A stretch of 24,299 nt of DNA from a virus: positions 1-24,299 of the IMG/VR virus record IMGVR_UViG_3300025620_000048. One strand, 5' to 3'. Position 1 is the first letter of the stretch, and every line of letters begins with the position of its first letter. Both the position numbers and the translations under genes were made by a program. Positions 17,396 to 23,749 of the stretch are shown here, piece after piece. The notes below the pieces were generated by a model. The model was given only the letters and a program-made list of their open reading frames with translations, did not search any database and had not been told where the DNA came from.

Positions 17396-18211
17396 TTATT
17401 TTTTATTTTCTTTTAACCACATAATAATAGAATTTACTTCATCCTTTAAATATGGTAATTCATAGATTTTAATTTTCTCTAATACTGGTTCTCCATTTAC
17501 ATGTTCATTAATAGGATAGCCATTTGTATCTTCACCCACTTGTTTAAACTTTACATGTTGAATTGTTAGTTTTCCAATTTTAAGTTGAGGGTTGTGCTTT
17601 TTAATAATATACGCATAAATACTGAGTTGAAGGTTATAATGGTTTAAATTACAATCATCTAAATGATTAACGGGCTTATACATTTTATTAGTAATGCCCT
17701 CCCAATTTGTAAATCCTTTATCTTTTATTTCTTTATTTGTTTTGTAATCATTAATGTTAATATATCCATTTACAACTTCAACAACATCAGCTTGTCCACA
17801 TAAACCTACTGATTTTAAGTATACTAAGTGTTCAGGATATAATCCATCTTTTAATTTTTGAACAGGTGCAAATTTAATACCTTCATCATTAATGATTGGT
17901 TTTATAATTGGCACTTCTACTCCATGACGGCCTATAGTATCTAGTTCCATCATATCTGCTTCTCTTTGATCATGATAAAAGTTACCCAACTTTATAGCTC
18001 TTGCTGTCTCACCATCCCATGCAGCCAGAATTTCTTTAGGTGTCATACCATACCACTTGGACCTTTTATTTTTAGCTGATTTTTTAGCTTGACCATCTCT
18101 ATCAAACTTAGGTTTAAACTTAGCAATAAATGAAGTTACACTTAGCCAGTTTATTTTTTCATCATCTGTACTCTCATACACATGACCTTCTTCTACAAAT
18201 TTTAGTCCCAT
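17396..18211 (-). CDS. PD-(D/E)XK family nuclease (271 aa)
   Basis: A RecB/Cas4-like nuclease. From the start at 18211, the motifs are 'GNFYH' with H80, E127 in 'YPEHLVY', D142 in 'GQADVVEV', the central D155-Y-K157 ('NINDYKT'), and Q195xxxY199 in 'YNLQLSIYAY'. These are the usual metal-binding and QxxxY elements of the family. Enzymes of this type process DNA ends in recombination, replication or packaging, and one is common near TerL in crAss-like phages. A longer frame begins 12 codons earlier, at 18247. I prefer the ATG at 18211 because it lies 10 nt after the 51-aa ORF stop and begins with the usual 'GLKFVEEGHVYES' strand, whereas the extension is a Gln-rich low-complexity stretch. Confidence 0.85.
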   Translation of the reverse strand: MGLKFVEEGHVYESTDDEKINWLSVTSFIAKFKPKFDRDGQAKKSAKNKRSKWYGMTPKEILAAWDGETARAIKLGNFYHDQREADMMELDTIGRHGVEVPIIKPIINDEGIKFAPVQKLKDGLYPEHLVYLKSVGLCGQADVVEVVNGYININDYKTNKEIKDKGFTNWEGITNKMYKPVNHLDDCNLNHYNLQLSIYAYIIKKHNPQLKIGKLTIQHVKFKQVGEDTNGYPINEHVNGEPVLEKIKIYELPYLKDEVNSIIMWLKENKK

Positions 18212-18221
18212 GGTTTTATTT

Positions 18222-18377
18222 TTATGTTGTTGTTGTTGTATAATCAAACGCAGGAATTGAATAAGTATTTATTATTGTAGTAGCCTTTTCAGTTAATAAA
18301 GTAACTGCTTCTTCTCTAGTTATTTGTTCTTCAGCTAACAATTCCCCTACTATTTGTTCCTTAGTTAATTTTTTCAT
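18222..18377 (-). CDS. Small helical protein (51 aa)
   Basis: A 51-codon frame from the ATG at 18375-18377 to a TAA at 18222-18224. The peptide starts MKKLTKEQIVGELLAEEQIT and continues 'REEAVTLLTEKATTII', ending in a Thr run. It overlaps the end of the Cys-rich 111-aa gene by 17 nt and ends 10 nt before the preferred nuclease start, typical gene spacing here. The 'KEQIVGELLAEEQITREEAVTLL' stretch is a helix-turn-helix-like short pattern seen in SHOCT-type small domains. The function is unknown. Confidence 0.55.
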   Translation of the reverse strand: MKKLTKEQIVGELLAEEQITREEAVTLLTEKATTIINTYSIPAFDYTTTTT

Positions 18378-18696
18378 TTTCAATTTTTTTGGTTATTATT
18401 TCTTCTTCTTCTTCTGTTGTATAGGCATCCCAGTATCCCTTTGGGCACTCTGAGGATAGTGACCTAACCTTAAATGCTAAACTACAACCACAGTCACTAC
18501 AGCATGGCTGTGTGCCTGGTGCCAAACAATCATCACCTTTTGCATCAAACAAAGAACAAGCAATACATTTTTGAAATCTATCAGTAGCAACTGCTTCAAT
18601 ATGTTCCTTTTTAAAAACGTTATTCTTAATTCCTTCAGCAATCTTATCAGCATTTTTAAATACATCAAGATATTTTGACCATTTATTCTTTGACAT
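18361..18696 (-). CDS. Cys-rich zinc-binding (or Fe-S) small protein (111 aa)
   Basis: A 111-aa protein with an N-terminal helix (KWSKYLDVFKNADKIAEGIKNN) and a cysteine cluster. The cluster has CxxC at about residues 44-47 ('KCIACSLFD'), then 'DDCLAPGTQPCCSDCGCSLAFKVRSLSSECPKGYW', which adds six more cysteines around 57-83. The pattern is that of a zinc-binding fold, or possibly iron-sulphur. Similar small proteins with this 'TQPCCxxCGCSLAFK' signature occur in phages of Bacteroidota. The C terminus is acidic then basic. It overlaps the IHF-like gene by 14 nt. A role in DNA metabolism or virion assembly is a guess. Confidence 0.7.
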   Translation of the reverse strand: MSKNKWSKYLDVFKNADKIAEGIKNNVFKKEHIEAVATDRFQKCIACSLFDAKGDDCLAPGTQPCCSDCGCSLAFKVRSLSSECPKGYWDAYTTEEEEEIITKKIENEKIN

Positions 18697-19042
18697 TTTT
18701 AAACTTCTTTTTTCTAATTATATCTTGTTCTAATTGAAGCATTGCACTTTCCATTTGAACTATATTATTTTGTATATCTTCACTTTTAGCAAATCCATTA
18801 TAAGTTCTTTTAGCAATGTTTCCTAAAAGACTTTTATTTTTTAATATTGCCTTATCTAATTTATTTTTTCTTAGATAAAAAGTACCTAATCCATCTATAT
18901 TTATTCTAGGATAAGCTAGAGTTGATAATTTCTTTCTCACCTTTGCATAATAGAATGAAACAAAATCATCTACTACTGAAGGATGAACACCAACTTCATC
19001 AGCTATTCCTTTCTTAAAATCTCTATGATTCTTCGGGTTCAC
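18683..19042 (-). CDS. IHF/HU-like DNA-binding protein (119 aa)
   Basis: Resembles the DNABII fold seen in crAss-like phages. The N-terminal helices read 'DFKKGIADEVGVHPSVVDDFVSFYYAKVRKKLSTL', then 'YPRINIDGLGTFYLRK', which matches the 'V.L.GFG.F' core strand of IHF. Unlike bacterial IHF, the strand is followed by 'NKLDKAILKNKSLLGNIAKR' rather than the usual RPGRNP arm, so the DNA-bending loop is altered or helical. A 35-residue Lys/Gln-rich C-terminal helix follows. Such proteins would bend or compact phage DNA for packaging or replication. It overlaps the genes on both sides, indicating coupled translation. Confidence 0.78.
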   Translation of the reverse strand: MNPKNHRDFKKGIADEVGVHPSVVDDFVSFYYAKVRKKLSTLAYPRINIDGLGTFYLRKNKLDKAILKNKSLLGNIAKRTYNGFAKSEDIQNNIVQMESAMLQLEQDIIRKKKFKNVKE

Positions 19043-19394
19043 GTCCTAATATTTTATAATCTAATAATACTAGCCCATTAGATTGAACATTAATATCTGG
19101 ATTTAAAGAAATAGTTTTTTTGTTATGCCCTTTTTTAATTAATAAGTTTTTTTTCTCAGCTTTTGTTATTGCATTTCTAGCTGACTGAGAACTTTTAAAT
19201 ATACCTTTACTTACTGCATCTGAGCAAAACTTTGTTAATTCTATTTCTTGAACCTTAGCTAATTCAGTTAAAAACTTTAAGTCAGAATTACTTATCAATG
19301 TATTATTAAAGAAACAATATGTAACTATCTGAAACTTTATTGAAACATTAATATCTACTTGATGTTTTAAATCTACTTTATTTACTATAGCCAT
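19023..19394 (-). CDS. Winged-helix-like regulatory protein candidate (123 aa)
   Basis: A 123-aa protein with a probable DNA-binding helix-turn-helix in the middle: 'DLKFLTELAKVQEIELTKFCSDAVSKGIFKSSQSARNAITKAEKKNLLIKK' (about 38-88), then wing-like strands 'KTISLNPDINVQSNGLVLLDYK'. The arrangement looks like a winged helix, and similar 'SARNAITKAEKKxLI' segments are known in crAss-like genomes beside IHF-like genes. It overlaps the IHF-like start by 20 nt and follows the amidase by 2 nt. It may act as a late-gene regulator or a partner of the IHF-like protein. Function is inferred. Confidence 0.65.
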   Translation of the reverse strand: MAIVNKVDLKHQVDINVSIKFQIVTYCFFNNTLISNSDLKFLTELAKVQEIELTKFCSDAVSKGIFKSSQSARNAITKAEKKNLLIKKGHNKKTISLNPDINVQSNGLVLLDYKILGREPEES

Positions 19395-19396
19395 AA

Positions 19397-20317
19397 TTAT
19401 AAACTCATTATCATATCAACAAAGTTAGGGTGTGGATAGCAATCCATTTTACCCTTACGTACATTGGTATGTGTTAATAAACCTTTTATTTTACCATAGA
19501 ATGCATCAGATTGAAATTCAAAACCTTTATGAGGACCGTGTTTTTTAATAAACTGCTGTAATCCAAGTCTAACATCTATTTCATCTCTTTCAGCTACATA
19601 TTTGATCCACTTTTCAGTTTCTCTAATTTGTGCATCTGAATATGAATGCCAATATAATTTACCTTTAAATGGTTCTTCAAGTTCTGTTACTTGTTCAGGT
19701 ATACATTTAGATCCAACATAAGTTAAGTAATTTTTATCTAGATAACCCATATTACATATTTCTAAACCTACTGAATGACGGTTCATAAAACCAGAACCAG
19801 TCTTACCTAAGTGCCACCCCTGACAACCTTCTGGAAATGCTTGTACCATTACACCATCAAACTCATCATCCCCATTCCTATGATTAATACCACCTAAAAC
19901 AAACTCAGTAGCTATACTCCCTCTGCTATCTCTACCCCAATGATCAATACATCTATATGGATTAGGATTACCTGCTGTATGATGTAAGAATATGTAATCA
20001 TTTTTTATAGGTCCTTTTAAATATTCACCTTTAGGTAAATAATGCCTATGAATAACCTGATCATAATCTGTTTTAAAGTATTGGGTTGATACATCAGTAT
20101 CTTCAGTTATTCCATCAGGAACATTATGTTCCATATTTAGAACTAATACCCATGTGTCAGAATCAACAACACCAGTGACCATTAATTCTTTATCTAATTG
20201 GAATCTTTCTACAGCTTTTTCTGTTAAAGGTCCGAAGACCCCATCTGTGGTAAGTCCTAATGCTGTCTGTAGTGTTTTGACATCAGAACCCCTGCTACCT
20301 TTCTTAAGCTGTTTCAC
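19397..20317 (-). CDS. Endolysin: peptidoglycan-binding plus N-acetylmuramoyl-L-alanine amidase (306 aa)
   Basis: The cell-wall lysis enzyme. Residues 5-60 are a PG_binding_1 domain ('KGSRGSDVKTLQTAL...DGVFGPLTEKAVERFQ'). Residues 105-295 are an Amidase_2 domain. It contains 'YIFLHHTAGNPNPYRC' (zinc ligand at H112 or H113), 'CQGWHLGKTGSGFMNRHSVGLEI' (conserved E186), and 'LLTHTNVRKGKMDCYPHPNF' near the end (H283 and C293, matching the H...K-x-D-P/C zinc/catalytic motif). There is no N-terminal signal peptide, so export would need a holin, for which the 76-aa one-TM protein is a candidate. It overlaps the upstream 103-aa gene by 14 nt. Confidence 0.9.
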   Translation of the reverse strand: MKQLKKGSRGSDVKTLQTALGLTTDGVFGPLTEKAVERFQLDKELMVTGVVDSDTWVLVLNMEHNVPDGITEDTDVSTQYFKTDYDQVIHRHYLPKGEYLKGPIKNDYIFLHHTAGNPNPYRCIDHWGRDSRGSIATEFVLGGINHRNGDDEFDGVMVQAFPEGCQGWHLGKTGSGFMNRHSVGLEICNMGYLDKNYLTYVGSKCIPEQVTELEEPFKGKLYWHSYSDAQIRETEKWIKYVAERDEIDVRLGLQQFIKKHGPHKGFEFQSDAFYGKIKGLLTHTNVRKGKMDCYPHPNFVDMIMSL

Positions 20318-20615
20318 CTTGCATAGCTTTTACCATTGCTTCTTGAAATGCTTTGCCTTCTTCAGTGTTAGGATCTGGTTGGCCTTCACCTTTTTGACTA
20401 GCATATTGCTGTGCCATAAACATCTGAGCTTGCATACGCTCTGCTCTAGATTTTTCAATAGCTGCTAATAAGCCTTCATAGTCAGCTTGAATTTCTAAAT
20501 GAGGTATGTTTTCTTTGTAGAATTCAGTGATCTCTTCTCTACGTGCTGCCATTTCTTCTTTTGACATTTTAGGATCTGCGTCTTGAAGATTTGGATTGGT
20601 TTTTGAATTTGACAT
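20304..20615 (-). CDS. Helical small protein, unknown (103 aa)
   Basis: A 103-aa polar protein with a long helix 'MSKEEMAARREEITEFYKENIPHLEIQADYEGLLAAIEKSRAERMQAQMFMAQQYA' (17-72) and a flexible, Pro/Glu-rich C terminus. There are no cysteines or membrane segment. It overlaps the amidase start by 14 nt, so it is probably co-translated with it. It also sits just below a possible Bacteroidota promoter at 20643-20650. The composition suggests a virion-associated or assembly protein, but nothing in the sequence names a function. Confidence 0.65.
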   Translation of the reverse strand: MSNSKTNPNLQDADPKMSKEEMAARREEITEFYKENIPHLEIQADYEGLLAAIEKSRAERMQAQMFMAQQYASQKGEGQPDPNTEEGKAFQEAMVKAMQGETA

Positions 20616-20642
20616 TTTTACGTTTTTAAAAGTTTATAAAAA

Positions 20643-20650
20643 CAAATGTA
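20643..20650 (-). promoter_or_regulatory. Candidate Bacteroidota promoter -7 box (TACATTTG)
   Basis: On the minus strand, TACATTTG exactly matches the Bacteroidota -7 consensus TAnnTTTG. It lies about 28 bp upstream of the ATG at 20615 in the only 61-bp gap between 20615 and 20677. No clear -33 TTG was found, only a T-rich run. This is a candidate late promoter for the 103-aa and amidase genes. Confidence 0.4.
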
Positions 20651-20676
20651 CTAAAAATAGTTTAAATAAAAAAAGT

Positions 20677-20937
20677 TTACATACTTATTTTAGAAACCGT
20701 ATTACGTCTCAATACGTCTATTAACATTTTAGCTTCCGAGTATTGCCATATTTTAATTGTATATGACGGATCTTGAATATACCATCCACCATCTTCTTCA
20801 GCTTCATCATTACCTCCAGAGTGAAATAGCATATCACCAAACTCAATACTAAAATAATAATATCCTTCTGGCCAATCATCATCTTCATGGTGACCCATCT
20901 TAGTAAATCCTAATTCTCTTAATTGTGCTGCTGTCAT
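20677..20937 (-). CDS. Unknown acidic small protein (86 aa)
   Basis: An 86-aa protein, not recognised. It begins MTAAQLRELGFTKMGHHEDDDWPEGYYYFSIEFGDMLFHSGG, is acidic, and ends in 'YSEAKMLIDVLRRNTVSKISM'. The alternating aromatic and acidic residues around 15-60 look like a compact beta sheet. It sits 3 nt after the 96-aa basic gene. It may be a small inhibitor, accessory or structural protein; no motif fixes its role. Confidence 0.6.
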   Translation of the reverse strand: MTAAQLRELGFTKMGHHEDDDWPEGYYYFSIEFGDMLFHSGGNDEAEEDGGWYIQDPSYTIKIWQYSEAKMLIDVLRRNTVSKISM

Positions 20938-20940
20938 AAT

Positions 20941-21231
20941 CTACCATTTAACTTTATCTGCCCAGTATGCTGCAGACATCTTACCTTTCTTTATATTCTT
21001 TCCGTGTCTAGCCTTAAAAGACTTACGCTTTGCTTTCATTTTAGCTGACTCACCTGCTTTTGGTTTACCTGCTGTACTAGCGCCTTGTTCTCCAAAACGA
21101 ATAGTCTTAACCTTATCTCCTACTTTAGCTACAACTACGTGAGACTTCTTAGGATGCCCTGGGGTACGCTTAGGCTTATTAAAACCTGATACACCTGCTC
21201 TTGCTAATCTACTATCTTTTTTAGTTGCCAT
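20941..21231 (-). CDS. Basic small phage protein with SHVVVAKxGDKVKTIRFGEQG motif (96 aa)
   Basis: A very basic 96-aa protein (over a quarter Lys/Arg). It reads 'KKSHVVVAKVGDKVKTIRFGEQGASTAGK', then 'ESAKMKAKRKSFKARHGKNIKKGKMSAAYWADKVKW'. This motif order is a recurring small-protein family in many phages, here recognised by pattern. The high charge and lack of membrane segment suggest nucleic-acid binding or internal packaging, like the basic neighbours at 21758-22000 and 22227-22421. The start is fixed by the 2-nt gap to the upstream gene. Confidence 0.65.
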   Translation of the reverse strand: MATKKDSRLARAGVSGFNKPKRTPGHPKKSHVVVAKVGDKVKTIRFGEQGASTAGKPKAGESAKMKAKRKSFKARHGKNIKKGKMSAAYWADKVKW

Positions 21232-21233
21232 AA

Positions 21234-21761
21234 TTAATGTGCTTTAGCTTGTATAACAATCCACTCTGTACCATCAGACCAAACAGATACACCTTCATAT
21301 CTTTTAGAAATCTCAAAATCTGATCCACCATCTATAGTATCTCCTGGAGCTGCAGTAATAAAAATCTTATCTTGTGCTCCATTATCTAAACTACCATCTG
21401 TAATAATTCTAATATTTCTATATCGTAATGAAGATGCAAGAGGTAAATTAAGAATATAGTTTCCATTTCCAAGACCATCCCAAGATATATCTATTAAGTC
21501 ATAATTAGTGGGCATTGTAGAAGATCCTCCAGCACCAGCTAAAAGATTAAAAGGTTCTAGTGTGACTAGTTTAGAAGTATTATTGTTTACAAAAGATACT
21601 AAGTCTTTTGCTAATATTAATTCTGTATTCACCTTTGGATTTGGTTTTAATCTTTCATGGGGTGTTTCATATCTAGATATAATAAAATAATCATCTAGTT
21701 TAAGTTTGTCAACTTTCTTTCTTGAAAGCATACCCATCATATCTTGTAATATTGTACTCAT
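21234..21761 (-). CDS. Small fibre-like virion protein candidate (175 aa)
   Basis: A 175-aa protein with an N-terminal basic helix (MLSRKKVDKLKLDDYFIISR) and a beta-rich C-terminal half 'YRNIRIITDGSLDNGAQDKIFITAAPGDTIDGGSDFEISKRYEGVSVWSDGTEWIVIQ'. The 'GDTIDGG...SVxxxSDGTxWxVI' signature is often found at the tip of phage fibres and appendage proteins. Finding it among the small basic and lysis genes, rather than with the tail fibres, is unusual. It may be a head fibre or accessory appendage. It overlaps the following gene in an ATGA arrangement. Confidence 0.6.
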   Translation of the reverse strand: MSTILQDMMGMLSRKKVDKLKLDDYFIISRYETPHERLKPNPKVNTELILAKDLVSFVNNNTSKLVTLEPFNLLAGAGGSSTMPTNYDLIDISWDGLGNGNYILNLPLASSLRYRNIRIITDGSLDNGAQDKIFITAAPGDTIDGGSDFEISKRYEGVSVWSDGTEWIVIQAKAH

Positions 21762-22000
21762 CTTTTTTTACCTTTATGCAAACCGTGGCTTGCGTGTTGT
21801 TTACCTTTCTTTGTTGCAGCACGTTTCTTTTTATTAGCTGCTGCTAATTTAGCTTTACCTTTTTTAGTACTCTTTAGTTTAGCAATAGTTTTCTTTGGAG
21901 CATATACTTCACCTGTCTCAGAACTTTTCTTTCCTGATGCAGTTGTCCATTTTTGCTTTGTCCATCTAGTAAGACTTTTTTGTTGTTTAGTCTTTGCCAT
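21758..22000 (-). CDS. Very basic Lys-rich protein (80 aa)
   Basis: An 80-aa protein in which roughly a third of residues are Lys/Arg. The N-terminal part 'SLTRWTKQKWTTASGKKSSETGEVYAPKKTIAKLKSTKKGKAK' has a conserved 'WTKQKWTTxSGKxS' start and a 'YxPK' element, then the tail is Lys/Ala-rich like a histone or a ribosomal-protein tail ('ANKKKRAATKKGKQHASHGLHKGKKR'). I associate the N-terminal pattern with small DUF5872-like proteins of viruses, with low confidence. It may condense DNA in the head or bind nucleic acid. It overlaps both neighbours (TAATG upstream, ATGA downstream). Confidence 0.65.
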   Translation of the reverse strand: MAKTKQQKSLTRWTKQKWTTASGKKSSETGEVYAPKKTIAKLKSTKKGKAKLAAANKKKRAATKKGKQHASHGLHKGKKR

Positions 22001-22230
22001 TACTTATTATGTTTACATTGAAACTGCCCAAGTCTAATAATATCTTTTTCTAATGCTACAATTTTATCTTCCGACTCATTAATCATTTTGATTTTCTTTT
22101 CTAGCCTAGATTCTAGTACTACCATATCATCTGATAGTTGTGCTATCTGACTATATGCAATACCCATAGTAAATATAATACCTATGATCCAAATTATATT
22201 ACCGATATTTAGGGTTAAGTCTTTCATCAT
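22000..22230 (-). CDS. One-TM coiled-coil protein, holin/spanin-like candidate (76 aa)
   Basis: A 76-aa protein with one transmembrane helix near the N terminus (residues 8-27, 'IGNIIWIIGIIFTMGIAYS'), then a charged heptad-like coiled coil 'MVVLESRLEKKIKMINESEDKIVALEKDI' (36-64) and a basic end with one Cys. One membrane segment plus a coiled coil is the usual form of an i-spanin or small holin-type lysis protein. It lies a few genes before the amidase, which lacks its own export signal. Direct evidence is limited to topology. Start overlaps the stop of the 64-aa gene by 4 nt. Confidence 0.65.
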   Translation of the reverse strand: MMKDLTLNIGNIIWIIGIIFTMGIAYSQIAQLSDDMVVLESRLEKKIKMINESEDKIVALEKDIIRLGQFQCKHNK

Positions 22231-22421
22231 TTCTTGGATTTGTATCCGCCTCCGTTAGCTTTATAACGTTTAGCAAGCATTTGAGCTTTACGTGCAGACC
22301 ATTGTCCAGGAGCTCCACCTTTACTACCAGCCTTGATAGAATTAAATAATCTTTTACGCATTCCCGGTTTAGTATAATTACCCGATGCATTTACTGTACT
22401 CTTTTTCTTTTTGGTTGCCAT
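22227..22421 (-). CDS. Basic small protein (64 aa)
   Basis: A 64-aa protein rich in Lys/Arg and Gly. 'MRKRLFNSIKAGSKGGAPGQWSARKAQMLAKRYKANGGGYK' is a recurring phage pattern that I recognise only as a conserved basic protein. It has no membrane segment. It is separated by 5 nt from the upstream 107-aa gene and overlaps the one-TM gene by 4 nt. With the 96- and 80-aa proteins it makes three strongly basic products from one operon; a packaging or nucleoid-type role is an inference. Confidence 0.62.
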   Translation of the reverse strand: MATKKKKSTVNASGNYTKPGMRKRLFNSIKAGSKGGAPGQWSARKAQMLAKRYKANGGGYKSKK

Positions 22422-22426
22422 AATTC

Positions 22427-22750
22427 TTATGCTTCAAATGTTTCAGGGTATGATTTATTCATTACATCCCTCAACTGTGCACACTTCTCATAGTCTTCTT
22501 CTTCTATGAAGTATGATATCATGTTTTTAAACTCTTCTTCCTTCGGTCCATTGTCTGGATCATAAGCCATCACTAATTCTCTTCCCTCACTAAATTGATT
22601 TGCCATCAATTCATCAAACGTGATCACACCAGTCAACAACATCCAGGCATTGTTGTAAGCAGTGTCAAGTATAATTGCGTCCATCTGCATCTGCTCCACC
22701 TCATTTAAACCACCTCCCTTGTCTTCATTATTGTCATCCCAGTTTGCCAT
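22427..22750 (-). CDS. Acidic protein with UVR-like motif (107 aa)
   Basis: A 107-aa acidic protein, the first gene of the minus-strand late block. The N terminus 'ANWDDNNEDKGGGLNEVEQMQMDAIILDTAYNNAWMLL' is helical. The C-terminal 'YFIEEEDYEKCAQLRDVMNKSYPETFEA' resembles a UVR-type helical motif (E-Y-E-K-A/C-AxLRD) found in UvrB/UvrC and clamp-loader-like partners. It could be a small protein-protein adaptor. The similarity is short and could be chance. It sits directly at the divergent intergenic region. Confidence 0.6.
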   Translation of the reverse strand: MANWDDNNEDKGGGLNEVEQMQMDAIILDTAYNNAWMLLTGVITFDELMANQFSEGRELVMAYDPDNGPKEEEFKNMISYFIEEEDYEKCAQLRDVMNKSYPETFEA

Positions 22751-22910
22751 AGTATTTTATTTAGTGTGAAACCCTTCTATAAGAACAATATACTAAATTT
22801 CTAAATCCTATAAAAATTTTTAAGTAAGAACATGCCCCCGCCTACTGTTAAATTGTCCTCCTGGCCCCCACAAAAGTTATGTGTTTGGCGTGCTTGAGAG
22901 GTATATATGA

Positions 22911-22925
22911 TCTGCTCCCCAACTA
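22911..22925 (+). repeat. Copy 1 (diverged) of the TCTGCTCCCAAACTA element
   Basis: TCTGCTCCCCAACTA differs from copies 2 and 3 at one base over 15. It has GGCGTGCTT about 20 nt upstream, as copy 3 does, but no clean hairpin. Confidence 0.55.
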
Positions 22926-23041
22926 AATTTTGCGGTGAGGGTACCCCCTATGCTTAGGTAGGAACTCTAACTGCACTTGCTAAATGCAAACAACTTGTGC
23001 TAAAAAAAAGAAAGTACGGGTATGTATGCATAGCAAAGCTG

Positions 23042-23055
23042 AGTAGTGTACTACT
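23042..23055. repeat. Inverted repeat AGTAGT-GT-ACTACT
   Basis: A 6-bp perfect inverted repeat with a 2-bp spacer in the non-coding divergent region. It could be an operator; nothing else supports it. Confidence 0.35.
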
Positions 23056-23153
23056 ACTTTGTCTACGTCAGGTATCTACTGAATATCAATACATCATTGA
23101 ATTGTTTGTATTCATCAGTAGTATATATATGATGGACAGAGTATCAGTACTAA

Positions 23154-23186
23154 AGGCATTTTTCAATGCCTCTGCTCCCAAACTAT
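23154..23186 (+). repeat. Copy 2: hairpin plus 16-nt tail
   Basis: Hairpin AGGCATT-TTTC-AATGCCT (23154-23171), immediately followed by TCTGCTCCCAAACTAT (23171-23186). The first T of the tail closes the stem. It lies about 80 nt upstream of the plus-strand gene. Confidence 0.65.
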
Positions 23187-23268
23187 AATTAGCGGGATAA
23201 GCCGTTTAACCTTTTCAGTAATAGCCTTATCACTATTATAATCAAATTAATATTTAAATAATTACATT

Positions 23269-23730
23269 ATGAACAATTTAGTAACAGTACGCAAGAATGA
23301 AGACGGAACATTTATCTCTAAGACTAAGAACAATGACATAGGATTTGTCATCTATGAGCAAAAGGCCGTTGAACTTAGAAATGGCTGGTATGCAGATAAA
23401 TCTTTGTCAGCATTAGTATTAGGACCAATAGCTCTGCTTGAGTCTATGGACCATTCTAAACCATTAACCGGTAAGATTATTGTGCGTGAGCAACTTGAAC
23501 CATTCAATGAGAAAGACCTAACATACAAATTAAAGTATGCTGGTGACTCTGGAATAGTATGTATGCAAGGAGATAGTGCTATTTATAGAACTACTGAGTT
23601 TACTGCTGACCTTAATGCTCAGTCTACGTTTATTCAGCACACTAATAGTGCTGAGATACGTGAGGCTAACAACTCTACTGTAGCTGTAGAGAGCTTGAAT
23701 GCGTTTAAGCAGGAAACTGTAGAAGCGTAA
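23269..23730 (+). CDS. Unknown plus-strand protein, probable early gene (153 aa)
   Basis: The only secure plus-strand gene. The 153-aa product is soluble with mixed strands and helices: 'MNNLVTVRKNEDGTFISKTKNNDIGFVIYEQ', then 'RNGWYADKSLSALVLGPIALLESM', 'GKIIVREQLEPFNEKDLTYKLKYAGDSGIVCMQGDSAIYRTTEFT', and a helical C terminus. It has no signal, zinc site or enzyme motif that I recognise. Upstream are A/T-rich sequence and a TATAAT-like box. Copies of the hairpin/16-nt element flank it on both sides. Codon use is slightly richer in G/C than in the late genes, which fits an early gene. The function is unknown. Confidence 0.75.
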   Translation: MNNLVTVRKNEDGTFISKTKNNDIGFVIYEQKAVELRNGWYADKSLSALVLGPIALLESMDHSKPLTGKIIVREQLEPFNEKDLTYKLKYAGDSGIVCMQGDSAIYRTTEFTADLNAQSTFIQHTNSAEIREANNSTVAVESLNAFKQETVEA

Positions 23731-23749
23731 TTGTAACATAGTAGCTTGT

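Larger units (their letters stand above)
22751..23268. promoter_or_regulatory. Divergent intergenic region between late (minus) and early (plus) blocks
   Basis: About 518 bp with no convincing gene. It contains a locally GC-richer, C-run patch (22830-22960, with CCCCC and GGGTACCCC), unlike the rest of the window, and an inverted repeat AGTAGT-GT-ACTACT (23042-23055). It also carries two copies of the CTGCTCCC element (22911 and 23171) and a GATAAG/CTTATC pair framing 23193-23233. TATAAT-like boxes occur at 23183 and 23236, the latter with TTTCAG 18 bp upstream. The GTG-started frame 22997-23188 lacks a leader and overlaps the hairpin, so I do not call it. This is the likely promoter hub, and possibly an origin. 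Confidence 0.6.

Noticed and set aside
22830-22960. Possible tRNA gene in the GC-rich patch
   Set aside because: No T-loop GTTCRANYC or matched acceptor stem is visible on either strand.
22984-23046. A 20-codon plus-strand frame (ATG at 22984)
   Set aside because: Too short, with no supporting context.
22997-23188. Plus-strand frame of 63 codons in the divergent region
   Set aside because: It starts with GTG without a leader and overlaps the conserved hairpin element; its protein has no recognisable features.
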